From: Paucibacter sp. DJ2R-2
GTDB lineage: Bacteria; Pseudomonadota; Gammaproteobacteria; Burkholderiales; Burkholderiaceae_C
DNA length: 64,000 bases
Assembly: GCF_025717675.1 (NCBI RefSeq)
Contig: NZ_JAJIRT010000001.1
Span: 1,302,001-1,366,000, forward strand
Direction of reading: 5' to 3'
Each line of letters starts with the position of its first letter. Position 1 is the stretch's first letter. The translations under genes and the position numbers were made by a program. The notes beneath the pieces were generated by a model. The model did no database searches, was not told the DNA's origin, and saw nothing but the letters and a program-made list of their open reading frames with translations. This document shows, in pieces, positions 8,074 through 16,265 of this stretch.

Positions 8074-9231
8074 ATGAGCAAGCCAGATATCCATAGCCTG
8101 CTTGAACAGGTGCAGATTCAGGTGGTTGACGGCAGCCATCAGGCCACCTTGAATGGCCGGCATTTCAAGATCAAACCTCAGTTGTACGAGGCCTTGACCG
8201 TGATGAAGGCCGAAGGCGTCGAGATCGGCATCGAGCAACTCAGGGTTCGCTGGGCTATTTCCGCCGATGCCCGTGAGGTATTTCGTACCCAGCTCCTGGA
8301 CAGTATCGAAAGCCTGGTCTCCAAGCCCGCCAAGTCGTCCTACATCCATAGCTCGGTGACCGTCCTGTCAGCACCGCTGGTGCAAGGCGTGTCGGCTTGC
8401 CTGACCGGCTTGTTTGACCGCCGCGTGGCCTGGGTCGCAGGCCTTTTGTGCCTGCTGGTGTTTGGCGATTTGCTCTTCTTCCACCAAGTGGGCGGCACAC
8501 AGTTGCGCAGCATTGACCTGAGTGCGCTCGATTGGCTGCTGTCGTATGCCTGCATTTTCGCCATTCTTCTGTTTCATGAATTGGGCCATGCCACGGGTAT
8601 GCGCCGGGCCGGCCAGTTGCCTGCAGAGATCGGCTTTGGTTTCTATCTGATCTTTCCCGTGTTTTTCGCCAATGTCAGCAATGCTTGGCTGGTTGACCGG
8701 CGGTCGCGCTTCATGGTCAGCCTGGGCGGTATTTACTTTCAAATGCTGGCCGCCGTGCTGCTTTATGCCGGCATTGCCTTGACCGACGGGCGTCCGCAAG
8801 TTTGGTTATCGCTGGCATTCAAGGTGAACATAGCCACCGCCTTGTTTGTTCTGATTCCCTTTATTCGCAATGACGGTTACTGGCTATTGGCCGATTTTTT
8901 AGGCCTGCACGATCTATATCAACGCGCCGGCGGCATGTGCTGGATTATTTTCCAAAATTTACGCCACGGCCGACCTGTCAGTCGCATCGAATGGTTTATT
9001 GCCTGCTACGCAATTTGCAATTATTCATTCCTGAGTTTTTGCATATGGAGTTTGGCAAAGTCCACGCATTTTCATTTTTCACGGTGCGTCGAAGTACTGT
9101 CTGACGCCGGTTGGAAATCCCTTTTTCTCAGCCACCCCCAAACCCTGGTGTCCAGCGTGCTGAGCGTGATTGTTCTGCACTTCTTCATCTACCCCTTGCT
9201 GAAAAGAGCGTACCAACATGTCAGCAAATGA
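8074..9231 (+). CDS. M50-family membrane zinc metallopeptidase with N-terminal PqqD-like region
   Basis: A 385-residue integral membrane protein. The zinc site HELGH is at residues 168-172 inside a hydrophobic segment, and the third-ligand motif NDGYWLL (D267) follows at the expected distance, as in site-2-protease-type M50 enzymes. At least six membrane segments are visible. The first 85 residues are soluble; ATLNGRHFKIKPQLYEAL and the following helix resemble the PqqD-like peptide-recognition fold, which would let it bind the leader (inference). YydH-type M50 proteins in epipeptide operons are an analogy: they sit beside a radical SAM enzyme and ABC exporter. The start is ATG of MSKPDIHSLL; an upstream in-frame ATG would overlap the precursor gene. 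Ends 14 bases inside the next gene. Likely role: leader cleavage or maturation at the membrane. Confidence 0.85.
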   Translation: MSKPDIHSLLEQVQIQVVDGSHQATLNGRHFKIKPQLYEALTVMKAEGVEIGIEQLRVRWAISADAREVFRTQLLDSIESLVSKPAKSSYIHSSVTVLSAPLVQGVSACLTGLFDRRVAWVAGLLCLLVFGDLLFFHQVGGTQLRSIDLSALDWLLSYACIFAILLFHELGHATGMRRAGQLPAEIGFGFYLIFPVFFANVSNAWLVDRRSRFMVSLGGIYFQMLAAVLLYAGIALTDGRPQVWLSLAFKVNIATALFVLIPFIRNDGYWLLADFLGLHDLYQRAGGMCWIIFQNLRHGRPVSRIEWFIACYAICNYSFLSFCIWSLAKSTHFHFSRCVEVLSDAGWKSLFLSHPQTLVSSVLSVIVLHFFIYPLLKRAYQHVSK

Positions 9232-10372
9232 AGGGCTCTACCAAGAACTCAGGCACGCGCATCAGTCCGCTTTGTGCAATGCGCGTCTTCGCGCTGCCGA
9301 ACTCAATTTCGACGCGCCCGATGCACCATGTCTGGATTGGTTCCGATTTCGCGTCGCCACTGGCCATTTTTTCCCCGAATTGATGCCAGGTGAAAATCGG
9401 GAGCTCTATCTCGAAAACCTCGCCTGGCGGGATTTGAAGAAATTCGAGTTCAGCCGGACCGATGATTTGGAAGCGGCGGGCTTGCTGACCCTGCAAAGCG
9501 GCCAAACGCACCCTGGACCGGCCATCTACTGCACCTTTCATATGGGCGGCTGGGCCGTTCAACCGGTTCTTTTGCTGCACCGGAACATCCCGCTGACCAT
9601 CGTTGCAGGGCCTCATGTCAGCGAGGGGCAAGGCACGCAATGGGTGCAAATGAACAGCGTCTGCCTGGCACAAGAACGCTGGCAGGCGGATCTGGCGGTG
9701 ATCAACACGGACGGCCAAAGCGCCCTGATTCAGATGATGCGTCAGCTGCGGCAGGGACGCAGCCTCTACATCTGCCTGGATGGCCACCGCAGCGTCCGGG
9801 GCGAAAGCGCGCATCTTGCCCATGACCGCCATGGCCTGACCGTTCGGTTGAACGGTCGAGATTTGCGTGTCCGCCCAGGAGCCGCGTATCTGGCCCACCA
9901 GCTGGGCGTGCCCCTGGTGCCCATGATGTCCTGGCGCGACACCGACGGACGTGCCAATGTGGAGATCGGTGAAGCGATCCACCCCGAGGGCGACCGCGAG
10001 GCCTTTGCCCAGCAGGCCCTGCAGCAGCTCTGGAGCAGATTCGAGTCGCTGGCTCGGGTACACGGTGCGCAATGGGAGATGGGCTGGCACAGCTACCGCA
10101 GCCGCCCCGTCGCACAGCCAGCAGGCGACTTCGAGCTTCAGCGTCACTACCGTTTCAACGCCGAGCGCTACCACCTGTACCAGCCGGCCCAAGGTTTGCT
10201 TCTGGACGCCAAGACCGATGAGCTCAAACGCGTGCCTGCGTCCTATGCCACCTGGCTGGGCCAATTGCGCCAGCGCACCGCCGCCATCCCCGGGCAGTGG
10301 CTGGCTGAGCAGATCAAGGATGCCCACTCCCTGCAACAGATTGTCGCCAGCGAGCTGCTGGTGGCCCAATGA
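9218..10372 (+). CDS. LpxL/HtrB-like acyltransferase-fold protein with altered catalytic motif
   Basis: A 384-residue protein of the lysophospholipid/lipid A acyltransferase type. The motif FHMGGWA around H108 corresponds to the HxGNWE motif, YICLDGHRSVRG to the later acceptor motif, and VRPGAAYLAHQLGVPLVPM to the conserved block after it. The catalytic His is kept, but the acidic residue five positions later is Ala (A113). The last 75 residues (YHLYQPAQGLLLDAKTDELKRVP onwards) lie beyond the usual enzyme end and look like a PqqD-type small domain. No N-terminal membrane anchor is obvious, unlike LpxL. Overlaps the protease gene by 14 bases and the radical SAM gene by ATGA, so it is co-translated with both. 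It might acylate the peptide, or be an inactive scaffold; both are inference. Confidence 0.78.
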   Translation: MSANEGLYQELRHAHQSALCNARLRAAELNFDAPDAPCLDWFRFRVATGHFFPELMPGENRELYLENLAWRDLKKFEFSRTDDLEAAGLLTLQSGQTHPGPAIYCTFHMGGWAVQPVLLLHRNIPLTIVAGPHVSEGQGTQWVQMNSVCLAQERWQADLAVINTDGQSALIQMMRQLRQGRSLYICLDGHRSVRGESAHLAHDRHGLTVRLNGRDLRVRPGAAYLAHQLGVPLVPMMSWRDTDGRANVEIGEAIHPEGDREAFAQQALQQLWSRFESLARVHGAQWEMGWHSYRSRPVAQPAGDFELQRHYRFNAERYHLYQPAQGLLLDAKTDELKRVPASYATWLGQLRQRTAAIPGQWLAEQIKDAHSLQQIVASELLVAQ

Positions 10373-11760
10373 CCATGTCCACACAAACACCCAGCCTCAA
10401 GATCAGCCGGTACCTGGCCGTCAGTCCCGCCGTGGGTCGGCGTGCCTTCCGCATGGTGTATTCCACCCGCAGCGCCCGCGCCCTGTTGGTGAGCGACGCG
10501 GACTGGTCGGATGTGCAGCAAGGTCATCTGTCGCAGTTGCCGGCCGCCCTGCGGCAGGCGATGACGGAGCACAAGATCCTGGTCCCGGCCGAGGAGGACG
10601 AGCGCAGCCAGGTGATCGCCTACAACAAGGCCGCCATTGCGGCGGACGACTTGCTCTATCTGGCCATCGCCCCCTCGGCGAACTGCCAGTTGGGCTGTGA
10701 CTACTGCGGCCAGCAACACGAAAACCGCCGCATGGACGACAGCATCATGCGCGGTGTACTCCAACGCGCGCAGGAGAAACTGAAGCGCCGCGCCTGCACC
10801 CGGCATTTTCAGATCGGCTGGTTCGGTGGCGAGCCGCTGCTGGGCATGGCGAACATCCGCATCATGACGCCGCAGCTGCAAGAGCTCGCGCGCCAGCACC
10901 AGCTCAGCTACAGCGCCCAGATGGCCACCAACGGCGTGGCCCTGACACCGAGGCTCTTCTTCGAACTGGTGCAGCAACACCAGGTGATGGCTTTTGACAT
11001 CACCCTGGACGGTGCGCAGGCCGACCACGACCGGCGCCGCGTCACCAAGGATGGCCGCCCTTCGTTCAAGCGCATCCTGAACAACCTCAAAGGCATTGCG
11101 GCCGACCCTCGCTTTGCGGACTGCGGGGCCCGCATCAGCATCCGTTGCAATGTGGACAGCCGCAATCACGAGGGCACGCTGGCCCTGCTGGACACGCTGA
11201 TCGCGCACGACCTGCTGCGCCATTTCCAGTTCTACACCGCGCCGGTCCACAGCTGGGGCAACGATGCGCACCTGACCTCGCTGAGTCAACAGCAGTACGC
11301 CGACTTTGAGGTCGACCTGCTCGCCCGGCTGATGAATGCAGGCCATGCCCCACGCTTGCTGCCCAAGACTCTCACACCGATCGTGTGCATGAGCCTGCGG
11401 CCGGACGCCGAATTGACCGACCCCTACGGCGAAACCTTCAACTGCACCGAGATCTCGCAGGTGCCGGCCTACAAGGAAGTGCGCTTCTACCGCCTTGGTG
11501 AACTGGGCCAGCCCGCGCCTGTGCCGCCCCGAGAGCGCCCCTTCGGCGACTGGAACGACCGCATCCTCGCGGGTGATGTGCCTTGCCACAACTGCCGGAT
11601 CCTGCCCATCTGCGGAGGCCAATGCCCCAAGAAGTGGCTGGAAGGGATCTCGCCGTGTCCGTCGATCAAGCACAACATCGAATCGCGCATGACGCTGGAG
11701 ATGGTGCGTCTGAACCGACAGAACGGCCTCATCCACTCGCACGAGACCGCCGAGGCCTGA
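10369..11760 (+). CDS. Radical SAM/SPASM peptide maturase
   Basis: A 463-residue cytoplasmic enzyme. The radical SAM cluster motif CxxxCxxC is C106-C110-C113 (ANCQLGCDYCGQQH), followed by GWFGGEPLLG, the usual GGEP SAM-binding motif. The C-terminal SPASM region has C340, C359, C406, C409, C415, C419 and C430 (CHNCRILPICGGQCPKKW, then ISPCPS), enough for two extra iron-sulfur clusters. The N-terminal 95 residues resemble the peptide-binding N-terminus of other maturases. Such enzymes install carbon-carbon or carbon-heteroatom crosslinks or epimerise residues in RiPP precursors. The start overlaps the stop of the preceding gene (ATGA). Substrate is most likely the 54-residue peptide; the reaction type cannot be read from the sequence. 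Confidence 0.93.
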   Translation: MTMSTQTPSLKISRYLAVSPAVGRRAFRMVYSTRSARALLVSDADWSDVQQGHLSQLPAALRQAMTEHKILVPAEEDERSQVIAYNKAAIAADDLLYLAIAPSANCQLGCDYCGQQHENRRMDDSIMRGVLQRAQEKLKRRACTRHFQIGWFGGEPLLGMANIRIMTPQLQELARQHQLSYSAQMATNGVALTPRLFFELVQQHQVMAFDITLDGAQADHDRRRVTKDGRPSFKRILNNLKGIAADPRFADCGARISIRCNVDSRNHEGTLALLDTLIAHDLLRHFQFYTAPVHSWGNDAHLTSLSQQQYADFEVDLLARLMNAGHAPRLLPKTLTPIVCMSLRPDAELTDPYGETFNCTEISQVPAYKEVRFYRLGELGQPAPVPPRERPFGDWNDRILAGDVPCHNCRILPICGGQCPKKWLEGISPCPSIKHNIESRMTLEMVRLNRQNGLIHSHETAEA

Positions 11761-11853
11761 GGACATCAGCCTGCGCCGCGGTCGAACCGATAGCCGAACC
11801 CCTTCCCCCACGAAAGCCCCAGCGCAAACGGCGCGGGGCCTGAGGAGCCAATC

Positions 11854-13041
11854 ATGCTGAAACCGCAACGTCGTCGCTGGGTCATGCTGGGCAGTGTGCT
11901 CAGCGTCCTGCTGCTCGCAGGCTGGGCCTGGAACAGCCAGGCCTCGTCCAGCCAACGACCTTCGCCCTACAAGTTTTCCTCGCTGGACGAGGGCGCCATC
12001 ACGCAGGTCATCATGGCCAATGGCAGCCTGCAGCCGGTCTCCACCGTGACCGTCGGATCGGCTGTGAGCGGCACCGTGGCGCAGCGCCTGGTGGACTTCA
12101 ACGACCGGGTCGTCAAAGGCCAGGTCCTGGCCCGACTGGATGCCGCGCACTTTGAGGCGCGTGAGCGCCAGGCCTCGGCCCAGCTGAGTGCGGCGCAGGC
12201 CCGGCTGGCCTACGCCGAAGGCCATCTGCGCCGCAACGAAACCCTGGCGGCCCAGGGCTTCATCGCCGCGCCCCAACGCGATCAGAGCCAGCGTGAAGTC
12301 GATACGGCGCGCGCGGACCTCGACCTGGCACGCGCCCAGCTGGACGCCGCCCGCACCGACCTGAACCACAGCATCATCCGTGCCCCGGTCGATGGCGTCG
12401 TCATCAAGCGCAGCATCGATGTGGGACAGACCGTCGCGGCCAGCTTCCAAACCCCGGAACTGTTTCTGATCGCCCGCGATCTCAACGAGATGGTGATTCA
12501 AGCCAACGTCAGCGAGGCGGATGTGGGCCTGGTCCGCGAAGGCCAAGCGGTGCACTTCGTGGTGGACGCTTTTCCCGCGCGGGAGTTCGAGGGCAAGGTT
12601 CAGCAATTCCGTTTGAATCCCAGCAACACCCAGGGCGTCGTCAGCTACACCGTGATCGTCAACGTGGCCAACCCGCAAGGGCTGCTCAAACCCGGCATGA
12701 CCGCCCAGACCCGCATCGTCGTGGCCAGCCAGGCCAAGGCGCTGCGCCTGCCCACAGCAGCCCTGCGCTTCAAGCCCAGCGAGGATGAACTGGCCAGCCC
12801 GGCGCGGCAGGCCGGTCAGCACAACGCGAAGGCCAGCGATGACGGCGTGCTCGGCAATGTGCGTCAGGGCCAGCGTGTCTTCAAGGTGTACACCGAAGGC
12901 CCGAACCGCAAGCTGCAAGCCCATGAGGTGACCATCGGTATCGCCAACACCCGCTACACCGAGTTGCTCAGCACGACACTCCGGCCTGGCGAGCAGGTGG
13001 TCATCCGCCGCGCCAAGGCCGACGCTCGCGATGGCGCTTGA
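11854..13041 (+). CDS. MacA/HlyD-like periplasmic adaptor of the peptide exporter
   Basis: A 395-residue membrane fusion protein. One N-terminal membrane anchor (VMLGSVLSVLLLAGWAW) precedes a lipoyl/barrel-sandwich half (NGSLQPVSTVTVGSAVSGTV), an alpha-helical hairpin rich in Ala, Glu and Arg (residues about 95-180) and the second lipoyl half (IIRAPVDGVVIKRSIDVGQTV), followed by the beta-barrel region. The ribosome binding site GAGGAG is 8 bases before the ATG. It starts 93 bases after the radical SAM gene and overlaps the ATPase gene by 11 bases. With the next two genes it makes a MacAB-type tripartite exporter reaching an outer-membrane TolC-like channel encoded elsewhere. Same organisation as the DarBCD exporter of darobactin clusters (analogy). 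Confidence 0.93.
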   Translation: MLKPQRRRWVMLGSVLSVLLLAGWAWNSQASSSQRPSPYKFSSLDEGAITQVIMANGSLQPVSTVTVGSAVSGTVAQRLVDFNDRVVKGQVLARLDAAHFEARERQASAQLSAAQARLAYAEGHLRRNETLAAQGFIAAPQRDQSQREVDTARADLDLARAQLDAARTDLNHSIIRAPVDGVVIKRSIDVGQTVAASFQTPELFLIARDLNEMVIQANVSEADVGLVREGQAVHFVVDAFPAREFEGKVQQFRLNPSNTQGVVSYTVIVNVANPQGLLKPGMTAQTRIVVASQAKALRLPTAALRFKPSEDELASPARQAGQHNAKASDDGVLGNVRQGQRVFKVYTEGPNRKLQAHEVTIGIANTRYTELLSTTLRPGEQVVIRRAKADARDGA

Positions 13042-13798
13042 GCTCATGGCGCCCCATCCCCAAGGCCAAATGGCCGCCACCGCCAGCCGTCCCAAGGACC
13101 CGGTGCTCAGCCTGCGGGGCATCCGCAAGAGCTATCGCAGCGGCGATGTGCAAACCCCCGTGTTGCACGGCATCGACCTCGATGTGCAAGCCGGCGACTA
13201 CGTGGCCCTGATGGGCTCCAGTGGCTCCGGCAAAAGCACCCTGATGAACCTCATGGGCCTGCTGGACCGCTGCGACGAGGGCAGCTACACCCTGCAAGGC
13301 CACGACGTCAGCCAACTCAGCGCCGCACAGCACGCCGAGGTTCGCAATGCACGAATCGGCTTTGTGTTCCAGAGCTTCAACCTGCTCAAGCGCATGAGCG
13401 TGCTGGACAACATCGCCCTGCCGTTGATCTACGCCGGCCGCAGCCGCGCGTTCGCCCGCAAGCGCGCCGAGCGACTGCTTGAGCAAGTAGGCTTGGGCAC
13501 CATGGCCTCACGCATGCCCAACCAGCTCAGCGGCGGTCAGCAGCAGCGCGTTGCCATCGCCCGCGCCCTGGTCAACGAGGCCCCTCTGCTGCTGGCCGAT
13601 GAGCCCACCGGCAACCTGGACACGCAAACCACAGCCGAGGTGCTGGACATCTTCGAGCGCCTCAATCGCGAGACCGGACTCACCATCGTCCTCGTCACCC
13701 ACGAGCCGGATGTCGCCCTCCAGGCGCAACGCTTGGTGCGCCTGAAAGATGGACGCATCGCATTCGATGGTCATCCTCAGGAACAGGCCCACGCATGA
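13031..13798 (+). CDS. MacB-like ABC transporter ATPase
   Basis: A 255-residue nucleotide-binding protein. Walker A is GSSGSGKST, the Q-loop VFQSFNLL, the signature LSGGQQQRVAIARAL, Walker B LLLADEPTGNLD, and the switch His lies in LVTHEPD. This is the LolD/MacB/SalX subfamily that pairs with FtsX-type permeases. It overlaps the adaptor gene by 11 bases and the permease gene by four (ATGA), so the three subunits are translationally coupled. A second ATG five codons in (MAPHPQGQ) could be the true start. Powers export of the mature peptide across the envelope, by context. Confidence 0.94.
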   Translation: MALELMAPHPQGQMAATASRPKDPVLSLRGIRKSYRSGDVQTPVLHGIDLDVQAGDYVALMGSSGSGKSTLMNLMGLLDRCDEGSYTLQGHDVSQLSAAQHAEVRNARIGFVFQSFNLLKRMSVLDNIALPLIYAGRSRAFARKRAERLLEQVGLGTMASRMPNQLSGGQQQRVAIARALVNEAPLLLADEPTGNLDTQTTAEVLDIFERLNRETGLTIVLVTHEPDVALQAQRLVRLKDGRIAFDGHPQEQAHA

Positions 13799-15009
13799 AA
13801 CCGCTGCAAATCCTCAACGAAGCCCTTCGCGCCCTCAACAGCAATCGCCTGCGCAGTGCGCTGACCATGCTGGGCGTGGTCATCGGCATTGCATCGGTGC
13901 TGCTGATGCTCAGCGTGGGCGACGCGGTGCGCAGCTACATCGCCAAGGAGCTGGCCGTGCTGGGCAGCAACCAGTTGATCGTGCAGCCCGGCACACCGGT
14001 GGAGGGCGGCGTTAGACGACGCGCCGGCGACACGCCCAATCTCACCCTCGACGATGCGCGCGCCTTGGCCCAGCTGCCCAGCCTGCGCGGGGCCGCACCG
14101 GCGCTGCAAGGCTTCTTCCAGCTGCACTACGGTGACGCCAACAGCAACCAGACCGTGCTGGGCACCATCCCCGCCATGCTGGAGCTGCGTAACTGGCAAA
14201 TCGAGCGCGGCGTGGCCATCGACGAGCGCGATGTCCAATCCGCCAACCGTGTGGCGGTGATTGGCTCCATGCTGGCGCGCAAATACTATGCCGATCGTGA
14301 CCCCGTCGGCCAGGTGCTACGCCTCGATGGGCAACCCTTCACCATCATCGGGGTGCTGGCCGGCAAAGGCCGCACCTTGGACGGCACCGAACTGGGCGAA
14401 CTGACGCTGGTGCCCATCAGTGCCATGCCTCTGCGTCTGGCTCGGCCGGGCCTGGTGCACTACATCAGCCTGCAAGCCCACAGCGCCAAGCACATGGACG
14501 ACGCCCGCCAGGACGCCGAAGAACTGCTGCGCGACCGCCACCACATCACCGGCGACAAGAAAGACGACTTCGTCATCACCGATCTGGCCAGCATCGCCGA
14601 GACCGGGACCTCCATCGCCACGGGGCTTTCCGTCGGGCTGGGGGTCATTGGCGCCATCTCCCTGCTGGTCGGCGGCATCGGCATCATGAACATCATGCTG
14701 GTCAGCGTGTCTGAGCGGGTGCGCGAGATCGGCATCCGCATGGCCATTGGTGCCCGCCCACGCGACGTGCTTTGGCAATTCCTGGGCGAAGCCCTGGTGT
14801 TGTGCCTGATCGGCGGCGTCATCGGTCTGGGGCTGGCCGCCCTGGGTGCGCTGGGCGTCAACAGCTTGGACAAGATGAGCGTGAGCCTGTCCACCCAGCA
14901 CATGGCCGTGGCCGTCGGCTTTGCCAGCTTGGTCGGCCTGTTTTTCGGCTACTACCCGGCACGCCGCGCCTCCACCCTGCTGCCCATCGAATGCCTGCGC
15001 CAGGACTGA
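13795..15009 (+). CDS. MacB-like ABC transporter permease of the peptide exporter
   Basis: A 404-residue inner-membrane protein with the MacB layout: one N-terminal membrane helix (SALTMLGVVIGIASVLLML), a periplasmic MacB_PCD domain (about residues 45-255) and three C-terminal FtsX helices, ending PARRASTLLPIECLRQD. It is the separate-permease form of MacB; the ATPase is encoded by the preceding, ATGA-overlapping gene. It is closely related to the permease cut off at the left edge of the window (75 percent identity over 88 residues). An inverted repeat follows 10 bases after the stop. Confidence 0.93.
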   Translation: MKPLQILNEALRALNSNRLRSALTMLGVVIGIASVLLMLSVGDAVRSYIAKELAVLGSNQLIVQPGTPVEGGVRRRAGDTPNLTLDDARALAQLPSLRGAAPALQGFFQLHYGDANSNQTVLGTIPAMLELRNWQIERGVAIDERDVQSANRVAVIGSMLARKYYADRDPVGQVLRLDGQPFTIIGVLAGKGRTLDGTELGELTLVPISAMPLRLARPGLVHYISLQAHSAKHMDDARQDAEELLRDRHHITGDKKDDFVITDLASIAETGTSIATGLSVGLGVIGAISLLVGGIGIMNIMLVSVSERVREIGIRMAIGARPRDVLWQFLGEALVLCLIGGVIGLGLAALGALGVNSLDKMSVSLSTQHMAVAVGFASLVGLFFGYYPARRASTLLPIECLRQD

Positions 15010-15018
15010 GATGCCACA

Positions 15019-15047
15019 GGACTGACAAATTTGCCAGTTGTCAGTCC
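15019..15047. promoter_or_regulatory. Perfect 10-bp inverted repeat, candidate lux-type operator
   Basis: GGACTGACAA-N9-TTGTCAGTCC, with no T-run behind it, so a protein-binding site is likelier than a terminator. Bases 15022-15042 match 18 of 21 with the sequence upstream of luxI (6645-6665). It lies about 100 bases before the exported-protein gene and just after the exporter operon. Confidence 0.6.
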
Positions 15048-15142
15048 CTAGCCGGCCGGATGAAATCTGATCAGGCGAAAAACCTCACAACGCCGCAGCA
15101 CGCAAGAGCCGAAACACCCTGAACCCGATTGGAGCGACCGCC

Positions 15143-15970
15143 ATGCGCCAGACCCCTCTGATGTTCCCGTGCGCCAGACCCGCAAACCGAGTGCCTCCCT
15201 GGCCGCGCCTGAATCTGGGCCTCGCCCTGATCTGCATCGCACTGCCGGTCAGCGCCCAGGCGCCAGAACCCATCACCGAAGCCCCGCCCGAGATCGCCAC
15301 TACGAGTGACGCGACGCTGGAGCGGGTGGTGGTCGGTGGCTCGCGCAGCGTGGTCATGCCCTACCAAAACTGGATCAAGGCCGCAGCCCCGATCCACGAG
15401 ATCAGCCACGGCCTGCTGCGCTTTGGCGCAAGGCTATACAGCCAAGACACCAGCCGCCCGCTGCGGGTCTCCGTCCTGGACGAAGACAAAGACCTGCCCA
15501 TTGCCCCGCTGCTCGGCCAGCTCTATGTGGTGCCGCACGACCTGCCGGTTCAGCCACAGCACGCCGACTTCAGCATCAACCGCGCCGAGGGCCAATGGGG
15601 CGTGGGCAACTTCGCGCTGGTGCCTCAACTCACAGCCCAGACCCCCGACATGGCCAGCGTTCGCCAGGTCTTGCTGGCCTACCAGGCGCTGTACCGCAAG
15701 CAGTTCCCGTTGAGCTGGCGCCTCCTTTCACGCTCCGAGGCCAGCTTCGACGTCTGCACCCCGCGTGAAGGGGAAACCCTGCATGCCAGCCAGGCCGACG
15801 GCACCGAACTGGCCAGTCTGCGCATGGACCAAAAGGTCAAAGACCATGGCCGCACCACGGGTCGCACCCTCTACTGCGCCAGCATCAAGGCCAATACCGA
15901 CTGGGGCGACCAGGTGCGCCTCAAGCTGCCGGCGCAGGCCATTGCCCTGCTGGGCTTCAGGCTGATCTGA
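15143..15970 (+). CDS. Exported protein of unknown function, possibly part of the peptide cluster
   Basis: A 275-residue protein with a long basic N-terminus, a hydrophobic core (LNLGLALICIALPVSAQA) and a cleavable signal ending near residue 39. The mature part has no family I recognise; it contains VVVGGSRSVVMPYQNW, HEISHGLLRFG and two Cys (VCTPREGE and LYCASIK) that could form a disulfide in the periplasm. HEISH resembles a HExxH zinc motif (residues about 90-94), but no other protease features are seen. The gene stands alone between the exporter operon and a terminator, with the inverted repeat at 15019-15047 in its promoter region, which ties it to quorum-sensing control by inference. Could be an immunity, processing or target-related factor. 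Confidence 0.75.
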   Translation: MRQTPLMFPCARPANRVPPWPRLNLGLALICIALPVSAQAPEPITEAPPEIATTSDATLERVVVGGSRSVVMPYQNWIKAAAPIHEISHGLLRFGARLYSQDTSRPLRVSVLDEDKDLPIAPLLGQLYVVPHDLPVQPQHADFSINRAEGQWGVGNFALVPQLTAQTPDMASVRQVLLAYQALYRKQFPLSWRLLSRSEASFDVCTPREGETLHASQADGTELASLRMDQKVKDHGRTTGRTLYCASIKANTDWGDQVRLKLPAQAIALLGFRLI

Positions 15971-16086
15971 ACCCAGGGCAGGCGCCCGCGCATGTCGCTG
16001 GGCAGGACCGGTCGAGCGCGAGCGAATTGAAAGCTCGCGCTTGAATAGACACCCGATGGCATCTGACAACCATGGCTTGATGCAGA

Positions 16087-16118
16087 AAAAGGCCCGCGTC
16101 CTCTAGGAGCGCGGGCCT
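16087..16118. terminator. Bidirectional terminator between exported-protein gene and ssb
   Basis: GGCCCGCG / CGCGGGCC stem with inner CCT/AGG pairing. On the minus strand, the direction of ssb, it is followed by five T; on the plus strand by TTCTC. It serves two converging genes. Confidence 0.8.
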
Positions 16119-16147
16119 TCTCACAACGAAATTTCGTAAGTGCGGAA

Positions 16148-16265
16148 TCAGAAAGGGATGTCGTCATCCATATCGTCCTCCGAAGGGACGATCAGAATGG
16201 AATATCGTCATCCATATCGTCTTCCGCAGGGACGATCAGAAAGGGATGTCGTCATCCATATCGTC
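16148..16265 (-). repeat. Three tandem copies of the ssb tail-coding sequence (44-bp unit)
   Basis: Units begin at 16148, 16192 and 16236; the last is the true end of ssb. Each, read on the minus strand, encodes DDMDDDIPF and a stop, but 44 is not a multiple of three, so each is in a different frame. The two outer units differ at 5 of 44 bases and 4 of these are silent in the tail frame. Confidence 0.9.

Noticed and set aside
10243-13128. Long minus-strand open frame of 961 codons
   Set aside because: It lies antisense to the end of the LpxL-like gene, the radical SAM gene and the adaptor gene, all with clear motifs. The translation is low-complexity and typical of a GC-rich shadow frame.
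15019-15047. Inverted repeat considered as a terminator of the exporter operon
   Set aside because: No T-run follows and its inner sequence matches the luxI upstream motif, so a protein-binding site is favoured. Dual use is not excluded.
15200-15430. HEISH of the exported protein as a real metalloprotease site
   Set aside because: Only the five-residue pattern is present; no third ligand motif or family similarity, so no protease call was made.
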